In this document: positions 1 through 7,348 of the stretch, one piece after another
Position numbering within the stretch: position 1 is the stretch's first letter
Layout of the letters: each line of letters begins with the position of its first letter
DNA from: a bacterium
Lineage (GTDB): Bacteria; Planctomycetota; J058; JACQDU01
Assembly: GCA_016200955.1 (NCBI GenBank)
Contig: JACQDU010000092.1
Span: 1 to 17,529 of the forward strand
Direction of reading: 5' to 3'
DNA length: 17,529 nt
The notes under the pieces: model-generated
Seen by the model: only the letters and a program-made list of their open reading frames with translations
What the model was told of the DNA's origin: nothing
The model's database searches: none
Translations under genes and position numbers: made by a program

Positions 1-534
1 GAGGCGAGGGACGCCGATGCGATCCCGGGAGGCGAGCTCCTCGGGGCCTTCGACTCATCCGATGTCCAGGCGGCTCCCCAGGGGGACGAATCGAGGATCC
101 CGGGGAGCGAGCTCCTGGACGACGTCCCGCCCGCTCCTCCCGAGCACGCCCCGGAGAAGGACGAGGCGACCGAGAAGCTCGCGTGGCGCGCGGAGTCGTC
201 GAGCGAGGAGAAGGTCTCCGCGAGCGCGCGCGCTCTCGAGAAGCTCCTCGCCAAGGTCGACGAGCCCCCGCGCGCGCCCGCTCCTGCGCCCGCTCCTGCA
301 CCGGCGCCTGCGCCCGCCATCGCGTCCACGATCTCGAGCCGACCTCTCTCCCAGCGGCTCATCAAGCCGCTCTCGGCGCGGGCGCCTTCCGACGAGACGG
401 CGAAGGAGCCGCCGGCGCCGGCTCCCGCGGCGAAGCCGCCGCTCGACGAGGCCAAGCTCCGGCGCGCCTTCGACCGCGCCGTCCTGGTCGCCTGGAAGAC
501 CCTCCTCGAGGAGCTCAAGCGCGAGGGGAGCTGA
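1..534 (+). CDS. C-terminal part of an Ala/Pro-rich protein of unknown function (5' end outside the window)
   Basis: Frame 1 is open from the first base to a TGA at 532-534, giving 177 codons with no start, so the gene begins upstream of the window. I do not recognise the family. The visible part is acidic and low in complexity. Two copies of an IPGxELL motif lie 25 residues apart (visible residues 8-14 and 33-39). A charged segment follows, then a long alternating Ala-Pro tract (about 93-107), a second Pro/Ala stretch, and a predicted amphipathic C-terminal helix (about 150-177, containing AFDRAVLVAWKTLLEEL). This looks like a disordered tail with a short terminal helix. It could belong to a regulatory or scaffold protein with its folded domain upstream. 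The overlapping Arg-rich frames are shadows. Confidence is good that it is coding and low for any role. Confidence 0.7.
   Translation, partial: EARDADAIPGGELLGAFDSSDVQAAPQGDESRIPGSELLDDVPPAPPEHAPEKDEATEKLAWRAESSSEEKVSASARALEKLLAKVDEPPRAPAPAPAPAPAPAPAIASTISSRPLSQRLIKPLSARAPSDETAKEPPAPAPAAKPPLDEAKLRRAFDRAVLVAWKTLLEELKREGS
277..300. repeat. Two tandem 12-bp units inside the Ala-Pro tract
   Basis: The 12-mer CCCGCTCCTGCG at 277-288 is followed directly by a copy differing only in its last base at 289-300. Degenerate copies continue to about 317. It encodes the Pro-Ala alternation of the partial protein and is probably a slippage-prone low-complexity coding repeat, not a separate element. Confidence 0.6.
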
Positions 535-627
535 TTCTCGAGCGACGTGGGCCCTTCACGAACGTGCGAACCGCTGCCAGGTTAGGGAGAGCGTGGGACG
601 CAGGAGGCTCGGGGCAAGGAGCCGATC

Positions 628-1167
628 GTGCGTGCCGCGTCGATTCTTCTCGTGATCTCTCTCGCACCGAGCGCGTTCGCATCGGGGTGCGGGCGCTTGC
701 CGGACAACGTCTCGGACCTCACCGCTCCCCTGGGCGCGAGCGCGCCGTCGTCGTCCTCGGTGGACGACGCGCACGTTTCTTACGCGCTCTCTCTCCTGAA
801 CTCGGCGCGAGCCGAGCACGGGCGGCGGCCGCTCGCGCTCGATGCCTCGCTCTCCGTGGTCGCGCTGCGCCACGCGCGCGACTTCGCCGCGTGCTCGGCC
901 ACGCACGAGCCGGCCTCCTGCGCTCACCGGGATTTCTTCTCCGGAGACACGGGCGGAGCGACGCGCGAGAACCAGGGCTTCTCCGGGCCGGGCGAGATCG
1001 ACGAGATGTTCGACGTGATCCAGGACGGCATGATGGCCGAGGGCCCTCCGCCGCCCGGAGAAGGAAACCACTACTCGACGATCCTCGACGAGGCCTCGAC
1101 CCTCGTCGGGATCGGCGAGTACTGGGACTCGAACCGCGTCCTCTGGGTCTCGGAGGAGTTCAGGTGA
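628..1167 (+). CDS. Secreted CAP/SCP-domain (PR-1-like) protein
   Basis: 179 residues from a GTG start, chosen because an AAGGA ribosome-binding site lies at 616-620, about 7 nt upstream, and the N-terminus is a signal peptide. The hydrophobic core is about residues 4-14, with a likely signal peptidase I site after Ala-Phe-Ala (16-18). A CAP domain follows: LLNSARAEHG near 56-65, His82 in the helix ALRHARDFA, RENQGF near 113-118 in the position of the family's GENI motif, and NHYSTIL with His148 followed by VGIGEYWDSN. The two His and the Glu are the conserved cavity residues of the family. Cys21 follows SG, but position -3 is Ala, so a lipoprotein is less likely than a secreted protein. CAP proteins act outside the cytoplasm; their bacterial biochemical roles are poorly defined. 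The next gene is 52 bp downstream and also encodes a secreted protein. Confidence 0.85.
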   Translation: MRAASILLVISLAPSAFASGCGRLPDNVSDLTAPLGASAPSSSSVDDAHVSYALSLLNSARAEHGRRPLALDASLSVVALRHARDFAACSATHEPASCAHRDFFSGDTGGATRENQGFSGPGEIDEMFDVIQDGMMAEGPPPPGEGNHYSTILDEASTLVGIGEYWDSNRVLWVSEEFR

Positions 1168-1219
1168 GACGGGGCGCGGGAACGCGCCTGTCTTGCCCGT
1201 CGTGATCTGATGATGAGAG

Positions 1220-2422
1220 ATGAGAGCCGGTGAGCCCATGAGAGGACCTCGAGCGAAGGCCGCGGCGCTCGTCTCGGCGCTCGTCTTCGCGGGGATCGCC
1301 TCCGCCGCGGGAGGGAACGCGAAGCCGGCGCTTCCGCGAGGGGCGAGGACGGCCCACGTCGCCGTCTCTCCCGACGGGAAGTCGGTCTTTGTCCTCGGAG
1401 CGTCCGACGCGGCGATCCAGGTCGCGGTCTCTCCCGACGGGAAGAAGTTCGGCGCTCCCGTGACCGTCGCGAAGTTCGAGGGGAAGCTCGCGCCGACCTC
1501 GAAGGGCCCGCAGATCGCCGCGACCTGCTCGTCCGTCGTCGTCGCGACGGTGAAGAAGGACCCGGAGCGCGCCGAGCGAGGGACCGGCGGCCGCGGCGAG
1601 AGCGGGACTCTCCTCTCTTACACGTCCCGGGACGGCGGGAAGACGTGGCGGCCTCCCGTGCGCGTGACCGGGGAGAACGCGGGCTCGCTCAAGCGAGAGC
1701 TCTACGGGCTCGCGGCCGGCCCCGACGACGAGGTCGCCTGCGTCTGGCTCGACGACCGCTCGGGCTCGGGCGAGGAGGTCTACCTCGCGGTCTCGCGCGA
1801 CGGCGGGGCGACGTGGGGCGAGGAGAAGGCCCTCTACCGCTCGCCGGGAGGGAGCGTCTCCGACTTCGCGGCGCCGGCGGTCGCGTGGAACGCCAGGGGC
1901 CAGCTCGCCGTCGTCTTCCGTAACCTCCTCGAGGAGAGCACGCGCGACGTCTGGATCGTCGGGTCGAACGACCGCGGGAAGACGTTCGCGCCGCCGGCCA
2001 AGCTCGGGAAGGGGACCTTCCAGCACAAGGGGAGCGTCTCGGACGGCGGCTCCGTCGCGGGCGGCGCGGACGGCTCGTTCGACACGGCCTGGCTGCGCGA
2101 GGGCGAGGTCTTCCTCTGCTCTCCCGGCAAGAAGGAGCAGTCGCTCGGACACGGCGTGCGCCCGCAGGTCGCGCAGGGCCCGACGGGCCCGCACGTCGTC
2201 TGGCTCCTCTCGACCGTCGACATGGGCAAGGGAGGGACGGAGAACAACGAGATCGTCGCGCTCGCGCCCGGGGCCGGCCAGCCGAAGACTCTCGGGGCGG
2301 GGAAGACGGTCCGTTCGCCTTCTCTCGCGAGCAGCCTCGACGGGAAAGGGCCCGTCGTCTGCGTCTGGGCGTCGGACGACGACGGCGTCCTCGCGTCGGT
2401 CGTCGCGCCTCGAGGGAAGTGA
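1220..2422 (+). CDS. Secreted Asp-box (BNR/sialidase-like) beta-propeller protein
   Basis: 400 residues from ATG 1220; ATG 1238 (382 aa) is an equally good start because the signal peptide begins there (MRGPRAK, then hydrophobic AALVSALVFAGIASA). Neither has a strong ribosome-binding site. The mature part has recurring Asp boxes: SPDGKKF (71-77), SRDGGKTW (136-143), SRDGGATW (192-199) and SNDRGKTF (249-256). These are the hairpin turns of a sialidase-type propeller. I see neither the FRIP motif nor a clear arginine triad, so a catalytic sialidase is not supported. A binding or structural propeller in the periplasm or outside the cell is more likely. The first two VSPDG repeats are near-identical at DNA level too (about 1363-1380 and 1429-1446). 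The stop faces the kinase gene's stop across 6 bp. Confidence 0.75.
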   Translation: MRAGEPMRGPRAKAAALVSALVFAGIASAAGGNAKPALPRGARTAHVAVSPDGKSVFVLGASDAAIQVAVSPDGKKFGAPVTVAKFEGKLAPTSKGPQIAATCSSVVVATVKKDPERAERGTGGRGESGTLLSYTSRDGGKTWRPPVRVTGENAGSLKRELYGLAAGPDDEVACVWLDDRSGSGEEVYLAVSRDGGATWGEEKALYRSPGGSVSDFAAPAVAWNARGQLAVVFRNLLEESTRDVWIVGSNDRGKTFAPPAKLGKGTFQHKGSVSDGGSVAGGADGSFDTAWLREGEVFLCSPGKKEQSLGHGVRPQVAQGPTGPHVVWLLSTVDMGKGGTENNEIVALAPGAGQPKTLGAGKTVRSPSLASSLDGKGPVVCVWASDDDGVLASVVAPRGK

Positions 2423-2428
2423 GCCGGG

Positions 2429-4231
2429 CTACTTCTTCTTCCGCAGCTCCGCGGCGAGGGAGACGTCCTGCTCCCACCCCGGGTCGCCGCGCCCCTTCCT
2501 GAGCCTCGCGCGGAGCTCGAAGGCGTCGGCCAGGAGCGGGAGGTTCGTCCCTCTCCCGCCGAAGCGCTCGATCGCGTTCGAGAGGACGCCGATCGCGCGC
2601 GTGCTCTCCCGGATCTCGGCGAGGACGCGCGCCTCGTCGAGGAGGGTCCGGCAGACCTCGCTGTCGCGGTCGAGCGAGGCGGCGTCGAGCTCGGCTTTCA
2701 TGACGTCGAGCTCGCGCTCCGCGATCGCTCGTGCGTGCTCCCGGCGGACATAGAGGCCCGCGAAGAGGACCGTCGTGAACGCGAGCGCCAGAGCCAACGC
2801 CGGGGGCGCCTGCCTCGCGACCTCGCGCGCCGCGAGCGCGACCTTCGAGCGAGGGTTCGCGAGGACGGGCTCCCCTCGCCGCCACGCGCGGAGGTCGGCG
2901 GCGAACGCTCCCGCGGTCGCGTAGCGCTTCTCCCGATCGCGCGCGATCGCCTTCATGACGACGGCCGAGAGGTCCGCGTCGAGCGCGGGTAGCCGGTCGC
3001 GGATCTCGACCGGGGTCGCGTCGGAGATCTTCTCGAGGAGGCGCGTCGTCGAGCGGTCGAAGAACGGGAAGACCTCGTGGCCCGCGAGCGCCTCGTAGAG
3101 GACGACCCCGAGGGAGTAGAGGTCGCACTTCTCGTCGTAGGCGGAGCCGTCGACGTACTCCTTCGCCATGTAAGGGATCGAGCCTATGAGCTCGTCCTTG
3201 TCGTCGAGGTCGGGCCCGCGCTCTCCCTTCCTCATGGCGATCCCGAAGTCCACGAGGAACGGGGCTCCGTGCGAGTCGATGAGGATGTTCGCGGGCTTCA
3301 GGTCGCGGTGGACGACTCCTTCACCGTGGCAGTAGTGGAGCGCCTCGGCGATCGGCGCGAGGATGTCGACGGCCTGCTCCGGCGGGAGGGCGCTCTTCAT
3401 GATCCTCCGGTCGAGCGGCAGGCCTTCTATGAACTCCATGGTGAAGTAAGGGATCCCCTCGATCTCGCCCACCTCGTGGACGGCGACGACGTTCGGGTGC
3501 CTGAGGCCCGCGAGCGCGCGTGCCTCGCGCCGGAAGCGCTCGGGCCCGTCCCCTCTCCTGCTCTCGTCGGTCCTGAGGGTCTTCAAGGCGACGACGCGCT
3601 CGAGGTCGATCTGGCGCGCCTTGTAGATCACGCCCATGCCGCCGCGGGCGATCTCTCCCAGGATCTCGTAGCGGCCGAGGCGCCGTCTCTGGCGGATGCG
3701 CGCGGTGGCCGTCGCGTCGAGGCCGGCCGCGGAGTCGGTCTCGAACTGCGGCCCGCGGACCGGGCGGCGAGCGGTGCCGCGCGGGTCCTCGACGGCGTCC
3801 TGGACCGCGACGGACTCGAGCTTGCCCGGGAGAGGGACCAGCCGCGCGTGGCAGCGGCGGCACTCGTAGGTCTTGATCGGGACGTAGCGGCGCACGTTGT
3901 ACTGCGCGCCGCACGCCTCGCAGACGAGGACGGTGATCGCCTGCTCTTGCAGGACCTCCGCGACCTGGGGAGGCGTGAGGAGACCTTCCTCGACGAGGAC
4001 GGCTCCCAGGCGCACGAAGTCGCCGCCCTTCGCGCGCTGCGCCTGGATCGCGAGGCAGCGCTCGAGGTCGGCCTCCGAGCAGAGGCCGCGCTCGACGAGG
4101 ATCTTGCCGAAGGCGCCTCCGAGGATCTCGCGCGAGCCGGAGGCGACCCCGGCAGGCGCGTCGGGGACAGGCCGCTCGGGCGAGTGCGCGTTCTCCAAGG
4201 CCCCTCCGGGTCGGCGCCCCGTCGTTCTCAT
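2429..4231 (-). CDS. Membrane-anchored Ser/Thr protein kinase with N-terminal GspE/MshE-like domain and zinc ribbon
   Basis: 600 residues from ATG 4229-4231. Residues about 38-100 contain two LGxxLVExGL-type segments like the N-terminal domain of GspE/MshE ATPases. A CxxC pair of pairs follows (Cys104/107 and Cys124/127), a likely zinc ribbon. The Hanks-type kinase domain runs about 188-450: Gly-rich loop GEIARGGMG, Lys217, alpha-C Glu236, HRDLKPAN with Asp310, DFG with Asp328, and DLYSLG with Asp370. All catalytic residues are present, so it should be active. Oddly the usual APE motif reads AKE (356-358). One transmembrane segment spans about 476-495. The C-terminal ~100 residues are helical, perhaps degenerate TPR. 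The kinase is therefore cytoplasmic and N-terminal, the tail extracytoplasmic. It lies 40 bp after the winged-helix gene on the same strand. Its substrate and trigger cannot be read from the sequence. Confidence 0.92.
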   Translation of the reverse strand: MRTTGRRPGGALENAHSPERPVPDAPAGVASGSREILGGAFGKILVERGLCSEADLERCLAIQAQRAKGGDFVRLGAVLVEEGLLTPPQVAEVLQEQAITVLVCEACGAQYNVRRYVPIKTYECRRCHARLVPLPGKLESVAVQDAVEDPRGTARRPVRGPQFETDSAAGLDATATARIRQRRRLGRYEILGEIARGGMGVIYKARQIDLERVVALKTLRTDESRRGDGPERFRREARALAGLRHPNVVAVHEVGEIEGIPYFTMEFIEGLPLDRRIMKSALPPEQAVDILAPIAEALHYCHGEGVVHRDLKPANILIDSHGAPFLVDFGIAMRKGERGPDLDDKDELIGSIPYMAKEYVDGSAYDEKCDLYSLGVVLYEALAGHEVFPFFDRSTTRLLEKISDATPVEIRDRLPALDADLSAVVMKAIARDREKRYATAGAFAADLRAWRRGEPVLANPRSKVALAAREVARQAPPALALALAFTTVLFAGLYVRREHARAIAERELDVMKAELDAASLDRDSEVCRTLLDEARVLAEIRESTRAIGVLSNAIERFGGRGTNLPLLADAFELRARLRKGRGDPGWEQDVSLAAELRKKK

Positions 4232-4271
4232 TCTTGCCGAGGGGCGGGGGAGCGCGCAATCGCCCGAGGGG

Positions 4272-5492
4272 CTAGGCCCCGAGCTTCCTCAGGGCCGCGA
4301 GCCTCTCTCCTCGGCTCTCGGGGCTGTCGAGGCTGAACTGGCGGAGGTCGCCCAGCTCGTCCCGGATCCAGGTCTCGAGCGCCTTGGCTTCCGCGGCCAG
4401 GCCCCTGGGCGCTTTCCCGAAGGTCGCGAGGACGAGCTCTCCCTTCAGGCCGTCCCAGTCCCAGAAGCCCGCGAGGCGGCCGCCTTCCTGGATCGCGTGG
4501 TAGGTGAGGTCCATGAGGGAGCCGCCCGCCTTCTTCCCGAGCGCGAGGACGCGCGGCGCCTCCTTCGCGTCGAGGAAGCTCGCGTAGTCCCGGAGCGGGT
4601 GGAAGAGGTTGTCGAGGCAGCCCACGAAGGCCAGCTCGGGCGACTTCCGGGGCTCGTGGGAGAGGAGAGAGTCGCGGTCCTCGGGGGAGATGAGCCGCTC
4701 GTCTCCCTCCTCGAGGGCGACGAGGCCGAGCTCCGATGCCGCGGCCTTCGCGGCTTTCACGCCGAGCCCGGCCCACCAGGCGAGCTGCGCGACGGTCGCC
4801 GGAGCGGACCAGCGGAAGAAGCGACGGGCGAGCTCGAGAGCGGCTTCCGCGTCGCCGACCGCTCTCCCCGCGAGGGGGTTCGGCTTCCAGAGAGCGTAGC
4901 GGTAACGCTGCCGGTCGAGGCGTCCCTCGACGGGAACGCGGCGGATCTCTCCCCTCGACTGGAGGTAGCCGAGCGCGAGAGGGAGCGTCGTCGTGAGGCC
5001 GCGCTTCTTTCCCTCCTCGCCGAGCGAGCGGACGGCGTCTCCCACGGCTTCCTTGATCGTTTGCGGGTCGAGCTCGCCCTTCGCGAGCGCAGAGAGGACG
5101 CGCGTCGAGAGGCGGTCGACCTCCTTCTCGGTCACGCCGCAGAACTTCCTGGCATTCGCCATGTCCGCGGCCTCTCCGTGGCCCTGGCCTCCCCGGAGCG
5201 CGGCGGCGTAGTCCCGGGAGGGAACGATGTAAGTGCACCCGCGCGCCGCCGGGAGCTCGTGGATCTCGAGCCTCGCGACGGCCGCGTCGACCGCCGCGCG
5301 AGAGAGCCCGGCGCGCGCGCGGAGAGCGAGGTAAGGGTTCGCTCCTCCGACGGAACGGACCCAGCCCGTCTCGGCGAGCGTCTCTCCCGCGCTCTTCCCG
5401 CGGAGCTTGCCGTCGAGGCCGGCTCGCGCGAAGCGCCAGGAACGGAGCGTCTCGGGCGACAGCGTCTTCTTGGCCTTCTTCGTCTTGCTCAT
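4272..5492 (-). CDS. Winged-helix DNA-binding protein of the AlkZ/YcaQ-like family (HTH_42)
   Basis: 406 residues from ATG 5490-5492. The overall pattern fits the winged-helix family that includes the alkyl-DNA glycosylases AlkZ and YcaQ. Features are a basic N-terminus, an ALRARAGLSRAAVDAAV helix with the following wing (about 56-90), a middle region with helices AGLGVKAAKAAASELGL (241-257), FVGCLDNLFHPLRDY (289-303) where relatives have a PPxDPLL-type segment, and a strand LAGFWDWDG near 340-348. In AlkZ a QxQ catalytic pair sits just before this first helix; here the aligned stretch reads VGGANP (48-53), so the catalytic glutamines appear absent. It is therefore either a non-glycosylase relative or a divergent subfamily. 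It starts from the divergent promoter region and precedes the kinase by 40 bp, so the two are probably co-transcribed. Fold moderately sure, activity unsure. Confidence 0.72.
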   Translation of the reverse strand: MSKTKKAKKTLSPETLRSWRFARAGLDGKLRGKSAGETLAETGWVRSVGGANPYLALRARAGLSRAAVDAAVARLEIHELPAARGCTYIVPSRDYAAALRGGQGHGEAADMANARKFCGVTEKEVDRLSTRVLSALAKGELDPQTIKEAVGDAVRSLGEEGKKRGLTTTLPLALGYLQSRGEIRRVPVEGRLDRQRYRYALWKPNPLAGRAVGDAEAALELARRFFRWSAPATVAQLAWWAGLGVKAAKAAASELGLVALEEGDERLISPEDRDSLLSHEPRKSPELAFVGCLDNLFHPLRDYASFLDAKEAPRVLALGKKAGGSLMDLTYHAIQEGGRLAGFWDWDGLKGELVLATFGKAPRGLAAEAKALETWIRDELGDLRQFSLDSPESRGERLAALRKLGA

Positions 5493-5502
5493 GGCGCGAG
5501 AG

Positions 5503-5530
5503 ACTATCGCGAGGAGGAGCCAAAGTCGAC
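5503..5530 (-). promoter_or_regulatory. Candidate promoter of the winged-helix/kinase unit
   Basis: On the minus strand GATAGT (5503-5508) lies 16 bp downstream of GTCGAC (5525-5530). Predicted transcription would begin within a few bases of the ATG at 5492, and no Shine-Dalgarno sequence precedes that ATG, so a leaderless or near-leaderless mRNA is possible. Matches to sigma-70 consensus are partial. Confidence 0.3.
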
Positions 5531-5554
5531 GGGGCCTCGCGCACCCTGTATGCT
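5526..5554 (+). promoter_or_regulatory. Candidate promoter of the mannose-1-phosphate guanylyltransferase unit
   Basis: TCGACG (5526-5531), a 4/6 match to TTGACA, is followed after 17 bp by TATGCT (5549-5554), a near-consensus -10. The start site would fall at about 5561, two to three bases before the ATG at 5564. No ribosome-binding site is visible upstream, consistent with a leaderless transcript. The GTCGAC core is shared with the opposing promoter candidate. Confidence 0.4.
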
Positions 5555-5563
5555 CCTCGTGAA

Positions 5564-6640
5564 ATGACCTCGCCCTCGCTCTACGCCGTCGTGCTCGCCG
5601 GAGGAAGCGGGACGCGGTTCTGGCCGCGCTCTCGGGCGTCTCTCCCGAAGCAGTTCCTCCGGCTCGGAGGCACGCGGACGCTCTTCCAGGCGACGATCGA
5701 CCGGGTCGTGGGAGCGGTGAGCGCGGAGAGGATCCTCGTCGTCACGGGCGAGGCTCACCGTTCGCTCGTGCGCGAGCAGGTTCCCGAGATCCAGGACGAG
5801 CACGTCCTCCTCGAGCCGGCGCCTCGCGACACGGCGGCGGCGATCGGGCTCGCGACTCACCTCGTCTCGCGCGAGGCGGGAGAGCGCGCCGTCCTCGCGG
5901 TCCTGCCGAGCGATCACGTGATCTCTCCCGCGGAGAAGCTGCGGGGAGCGCTCCTCCTCGCGGCGGAGCGAGCGGCCGCGGGGCCGATCGTGACCTTCGG
6001 GATCCGGCCGACCTCGCCGTCCACGGCTTACGGTTACATCGAGAAAGGCGCCCCGCTCGCGCCGGGCGTCTCCTGCGTCCGTGCTTTCTGCGAGAAGCCC
6101 GACCGGAAGATGGCCGAGGGCTACCTCGCGGGAGGGCGCCATGCCTGGAACTCGGGCATGTTCGTCTTCTCCGCGAAGACCATGAGAGACGAGCTCTCCC
6201 GGAACCTCCCGAGGACGAGCGCCGCGCTCGAGAAGATCGCTGCGGCGTGGCCGACGGGAGACCGCGCGCGCGTCTTCGCGAGCGAGTGGGCGGGGCTCGA
6301 GAAGATCTCGATCGATTACGCCGTCCTCGAGAAGGCGCGTGCGATCGAGGTCCTCGATGTGGACTTCGAGTGGTCCGACGTGGGATCGTGGGCCTCCGCC
6401 GGGGAGCTCTTTCCGCACGACGAGCGCGGGAACGCGGTCGACGCGGCGGCGTTCGTCGGCGTCGAGGCCTCGCGCTGCGTCGTCGCGGGCGACGGGAGGC
6501 TCGTCTGCGTGGTCGGGCTCGACGACGTGATCGTCGTCCAGTCTCGCGACGCGGTGCTCGTGTGCAAGAAGGACCGCGCCGAGGACGTGAAGAAGCTCGT
6601 CGCCGAGCTGGAGCGGCGCGGCAAGAAGGAGCAGACCTGA
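5564..6640 (+). CDS. manC: Mannose-1-phosphate guanylyltransferase (GDP-mannose pyrophosphorylase)
   Basis: 358 residues. It makes GDP-mannose from mannose-1-phosphate and GTP in the cytoplasm, the donor for mannosylated polysaccharide and for GDP-sugar pathways. The full set of family motifs is present: the nucleotide-binding signature GGSGTRFWPRSR with PKQFL (13-32), EPAPRDTAAAIGLA (84-97), LPSDHVI (114-120), AYGYIE (155-160), FCEKPD (175-180), WNSGMFVF (195-202), ISIDYAVLEKA (249-259) and the metal-binding region DFEWSDVGSW (267-276). The length fits the single-domain guanylyltransferase; there is no C-terminal phosphomannose isomerase cupin as in bifunctional enzymes. The start follows the TATGCT promoter candidate with no Shine-Dalgarno. 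The gene heads a cluster with two small membrane proteins, the first starting on the base after its stop codon. The symbol could also be written as GMP/manC-like. Confidence 0.94.
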   Translation: MTSPSLYAVVLAGGSGTRFWPRSRASLPKQFLRLGGTRTLFQATIDRVVGAVSAERILVVTGEAHRSLVREQVPEIQDEHVLLEPAPRDTAAAIGLATHLVSREAGERAVLAVLPSDHVISPAEKLRGALLLAAERAAAGPIVTFGIRPTSPSTAYGYIEKGAPLAPGVSCVRAFCEKPDRKMAEGYLAGGRHAWNSGMFVFSAKTMRDELSRNLPRTSAALEKIAAAWPTGDRARVFASEWAGLEKISIDYAVLEKARAIEVLDVDFEWSDVGSWASAGELFPHDERGNAVDAAAFVGVEASRCVVAGDGRLVCVVGLDDVIVVQSRDAVLVCKKDRAEDVKKLVAELERRGKKEQT

Positions 6641-7009
6641 ATGGTTCTCGCGGCCGACATGGACATCCTGATCTGGATGTTCGCCCACTTCGGCGTTGTC
6701 GCCGTCGTCGGGATCATCGCGGGCGTCGTGAGCAAGGTCTACGACACGAAGCTCGAGGCATCCAAGCTCCTGGCGAAGGGCACAGGGAGCCTGAGCGAGG
6801 CCGATATCGACAGGATCGCGGACCGCGTCGCCGCGAAGCTCTCCTCGCAGCCCGAGCCCAATTACCGGAAGCTCCTCCTCGAGCTCGCTCGCATGACGGA
6901 GGAGGAGCTCGTCGTCTACCGCGAGCACCTCAAGGCCGACGCGGCCGCCGGCGCGCCTCGTCCGGCCGTGAAGGCGAGCCCGGTCCAGACGAAGACGGAG
7001 ATCGCCTGA
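6641..7009 (+). CDS. Small single-pass membrane protein, paralog of the next gene
   Basis: 122 residues. The ATG at 6641 directly follows the TGA of the guanylyltransferase gene (6638-6640). AAGGAG within that gene's last codons, 9 nt upstream, serves as ribosome-binding site, so the two are translationally linked. One transmembrane helix (about 10-31) is followed by a charged helical region: SLSEADIDRIADRVAAKL (50-67), then RKLLLELARMTEEELVVYRE (about 75-94), then an Ala/Pro tail. The layout of one N-terminal TM plus cytoplasmic coiled helix resembles PspB-like small proteins, but I cannot assign it to a family. The following protein repeats the same plan with clear residue identity. ATG 6659 is a possible later start but has no ribosome-binding site. 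Confidence 0.78.
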   Translation: MVLAADMDILIWMFAHFGVVAVVGIIAGVVSKVYDTKLEASKLLAKGTGSLSEADIDRIADRVAAKLSSQPEPNYRKLLLELARMTEEELVVYREHLKADAAAGAPRPAVKASPVQTKTEIA

Positions 7010-7015
7010 GGGCGC

Positions 7016-7348
7016 ATGGGCAACGAAGCTCTCGTCTTGATCATCTGCGTGGCCGCCGTCGTCGCGAGCTCGGTCGCGGCCGTCCTCGTCTTCTTCATCC
7101 GCGAGATGGCGCGCGTGCGTCTCGAGGAGACGAAGATGCGCGGCGCGGGTCTCGGAGAGAGGGAGCTCGACCAGATCGCCGAGAGGGTCGCGTCCAGGAT
7201 CGCGAAGACCGACGCGGACCGGAAGCTCCTCCTCGACCTCGCCAAGATGAGCGAGATCGAGTTCGCGCAGTACCGGGAGCAGCTCAGGGTCGAGATGGAT
7301 GGTCACGACCGAAGGGACCTCCAGCGGGAACGCGCGCGCGAGCTTTGA
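7016..7348 (+). CDS. Small single-pass membrane protein, tandem paralog of the preceding gene
   Basis: 110 residues, starting 6 bp after the previous stop with GAGGG just upstream. A transmembrane helix spans about 5-27. It is followed by an ETKMRGAG stretch, GLGERELDQIAERVASRI (about 43-60) and RKLLLDLAKMSEIEFAQYRE (about 66-85). The last two segments match the upstream protein position for position (pattern RKLLLxLAxMxExExxxYREx), so the pair arose by duplication. The EETKMRGAGL segment after the membrane helix is reminiscent of PspB-like proteins, a weak resemblance only. No function is known to me. It is the last gene of the + strand cluster. Confidence 0.78.
   Translation: MGNEALVLIICVAAVVASSVAAVLVFFIREMARVRLEETKMRGAGLGERELDQIAERVASRIAKTDADRKLLLDLAKMSEIEFAQYREQLRVEMDGHDRRDLQRERAREL

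Noticed and set aside
628..1167. Lipoprotein signal with Cys21 as the lipidated residue
   Set aside because: Position -3 is Ala rather than Leu/Val/Ile, and an Ala-Phe-Ala signal peptidase I site sits just before.
1220..2422. Catalytic sialidase
   Set aside because: Asp boxes are present, but no FRIP motif or convincing arginine triad and nucleophile were seen, so only the propeller fold is claimed.
3077..5567. Long + strand frames opposite the kinase and winged-helix genes
   Set aside because: The minus-strand products carry full kinase motifs and a family-like pattern. The + strand translations are low-complexity mirrors.
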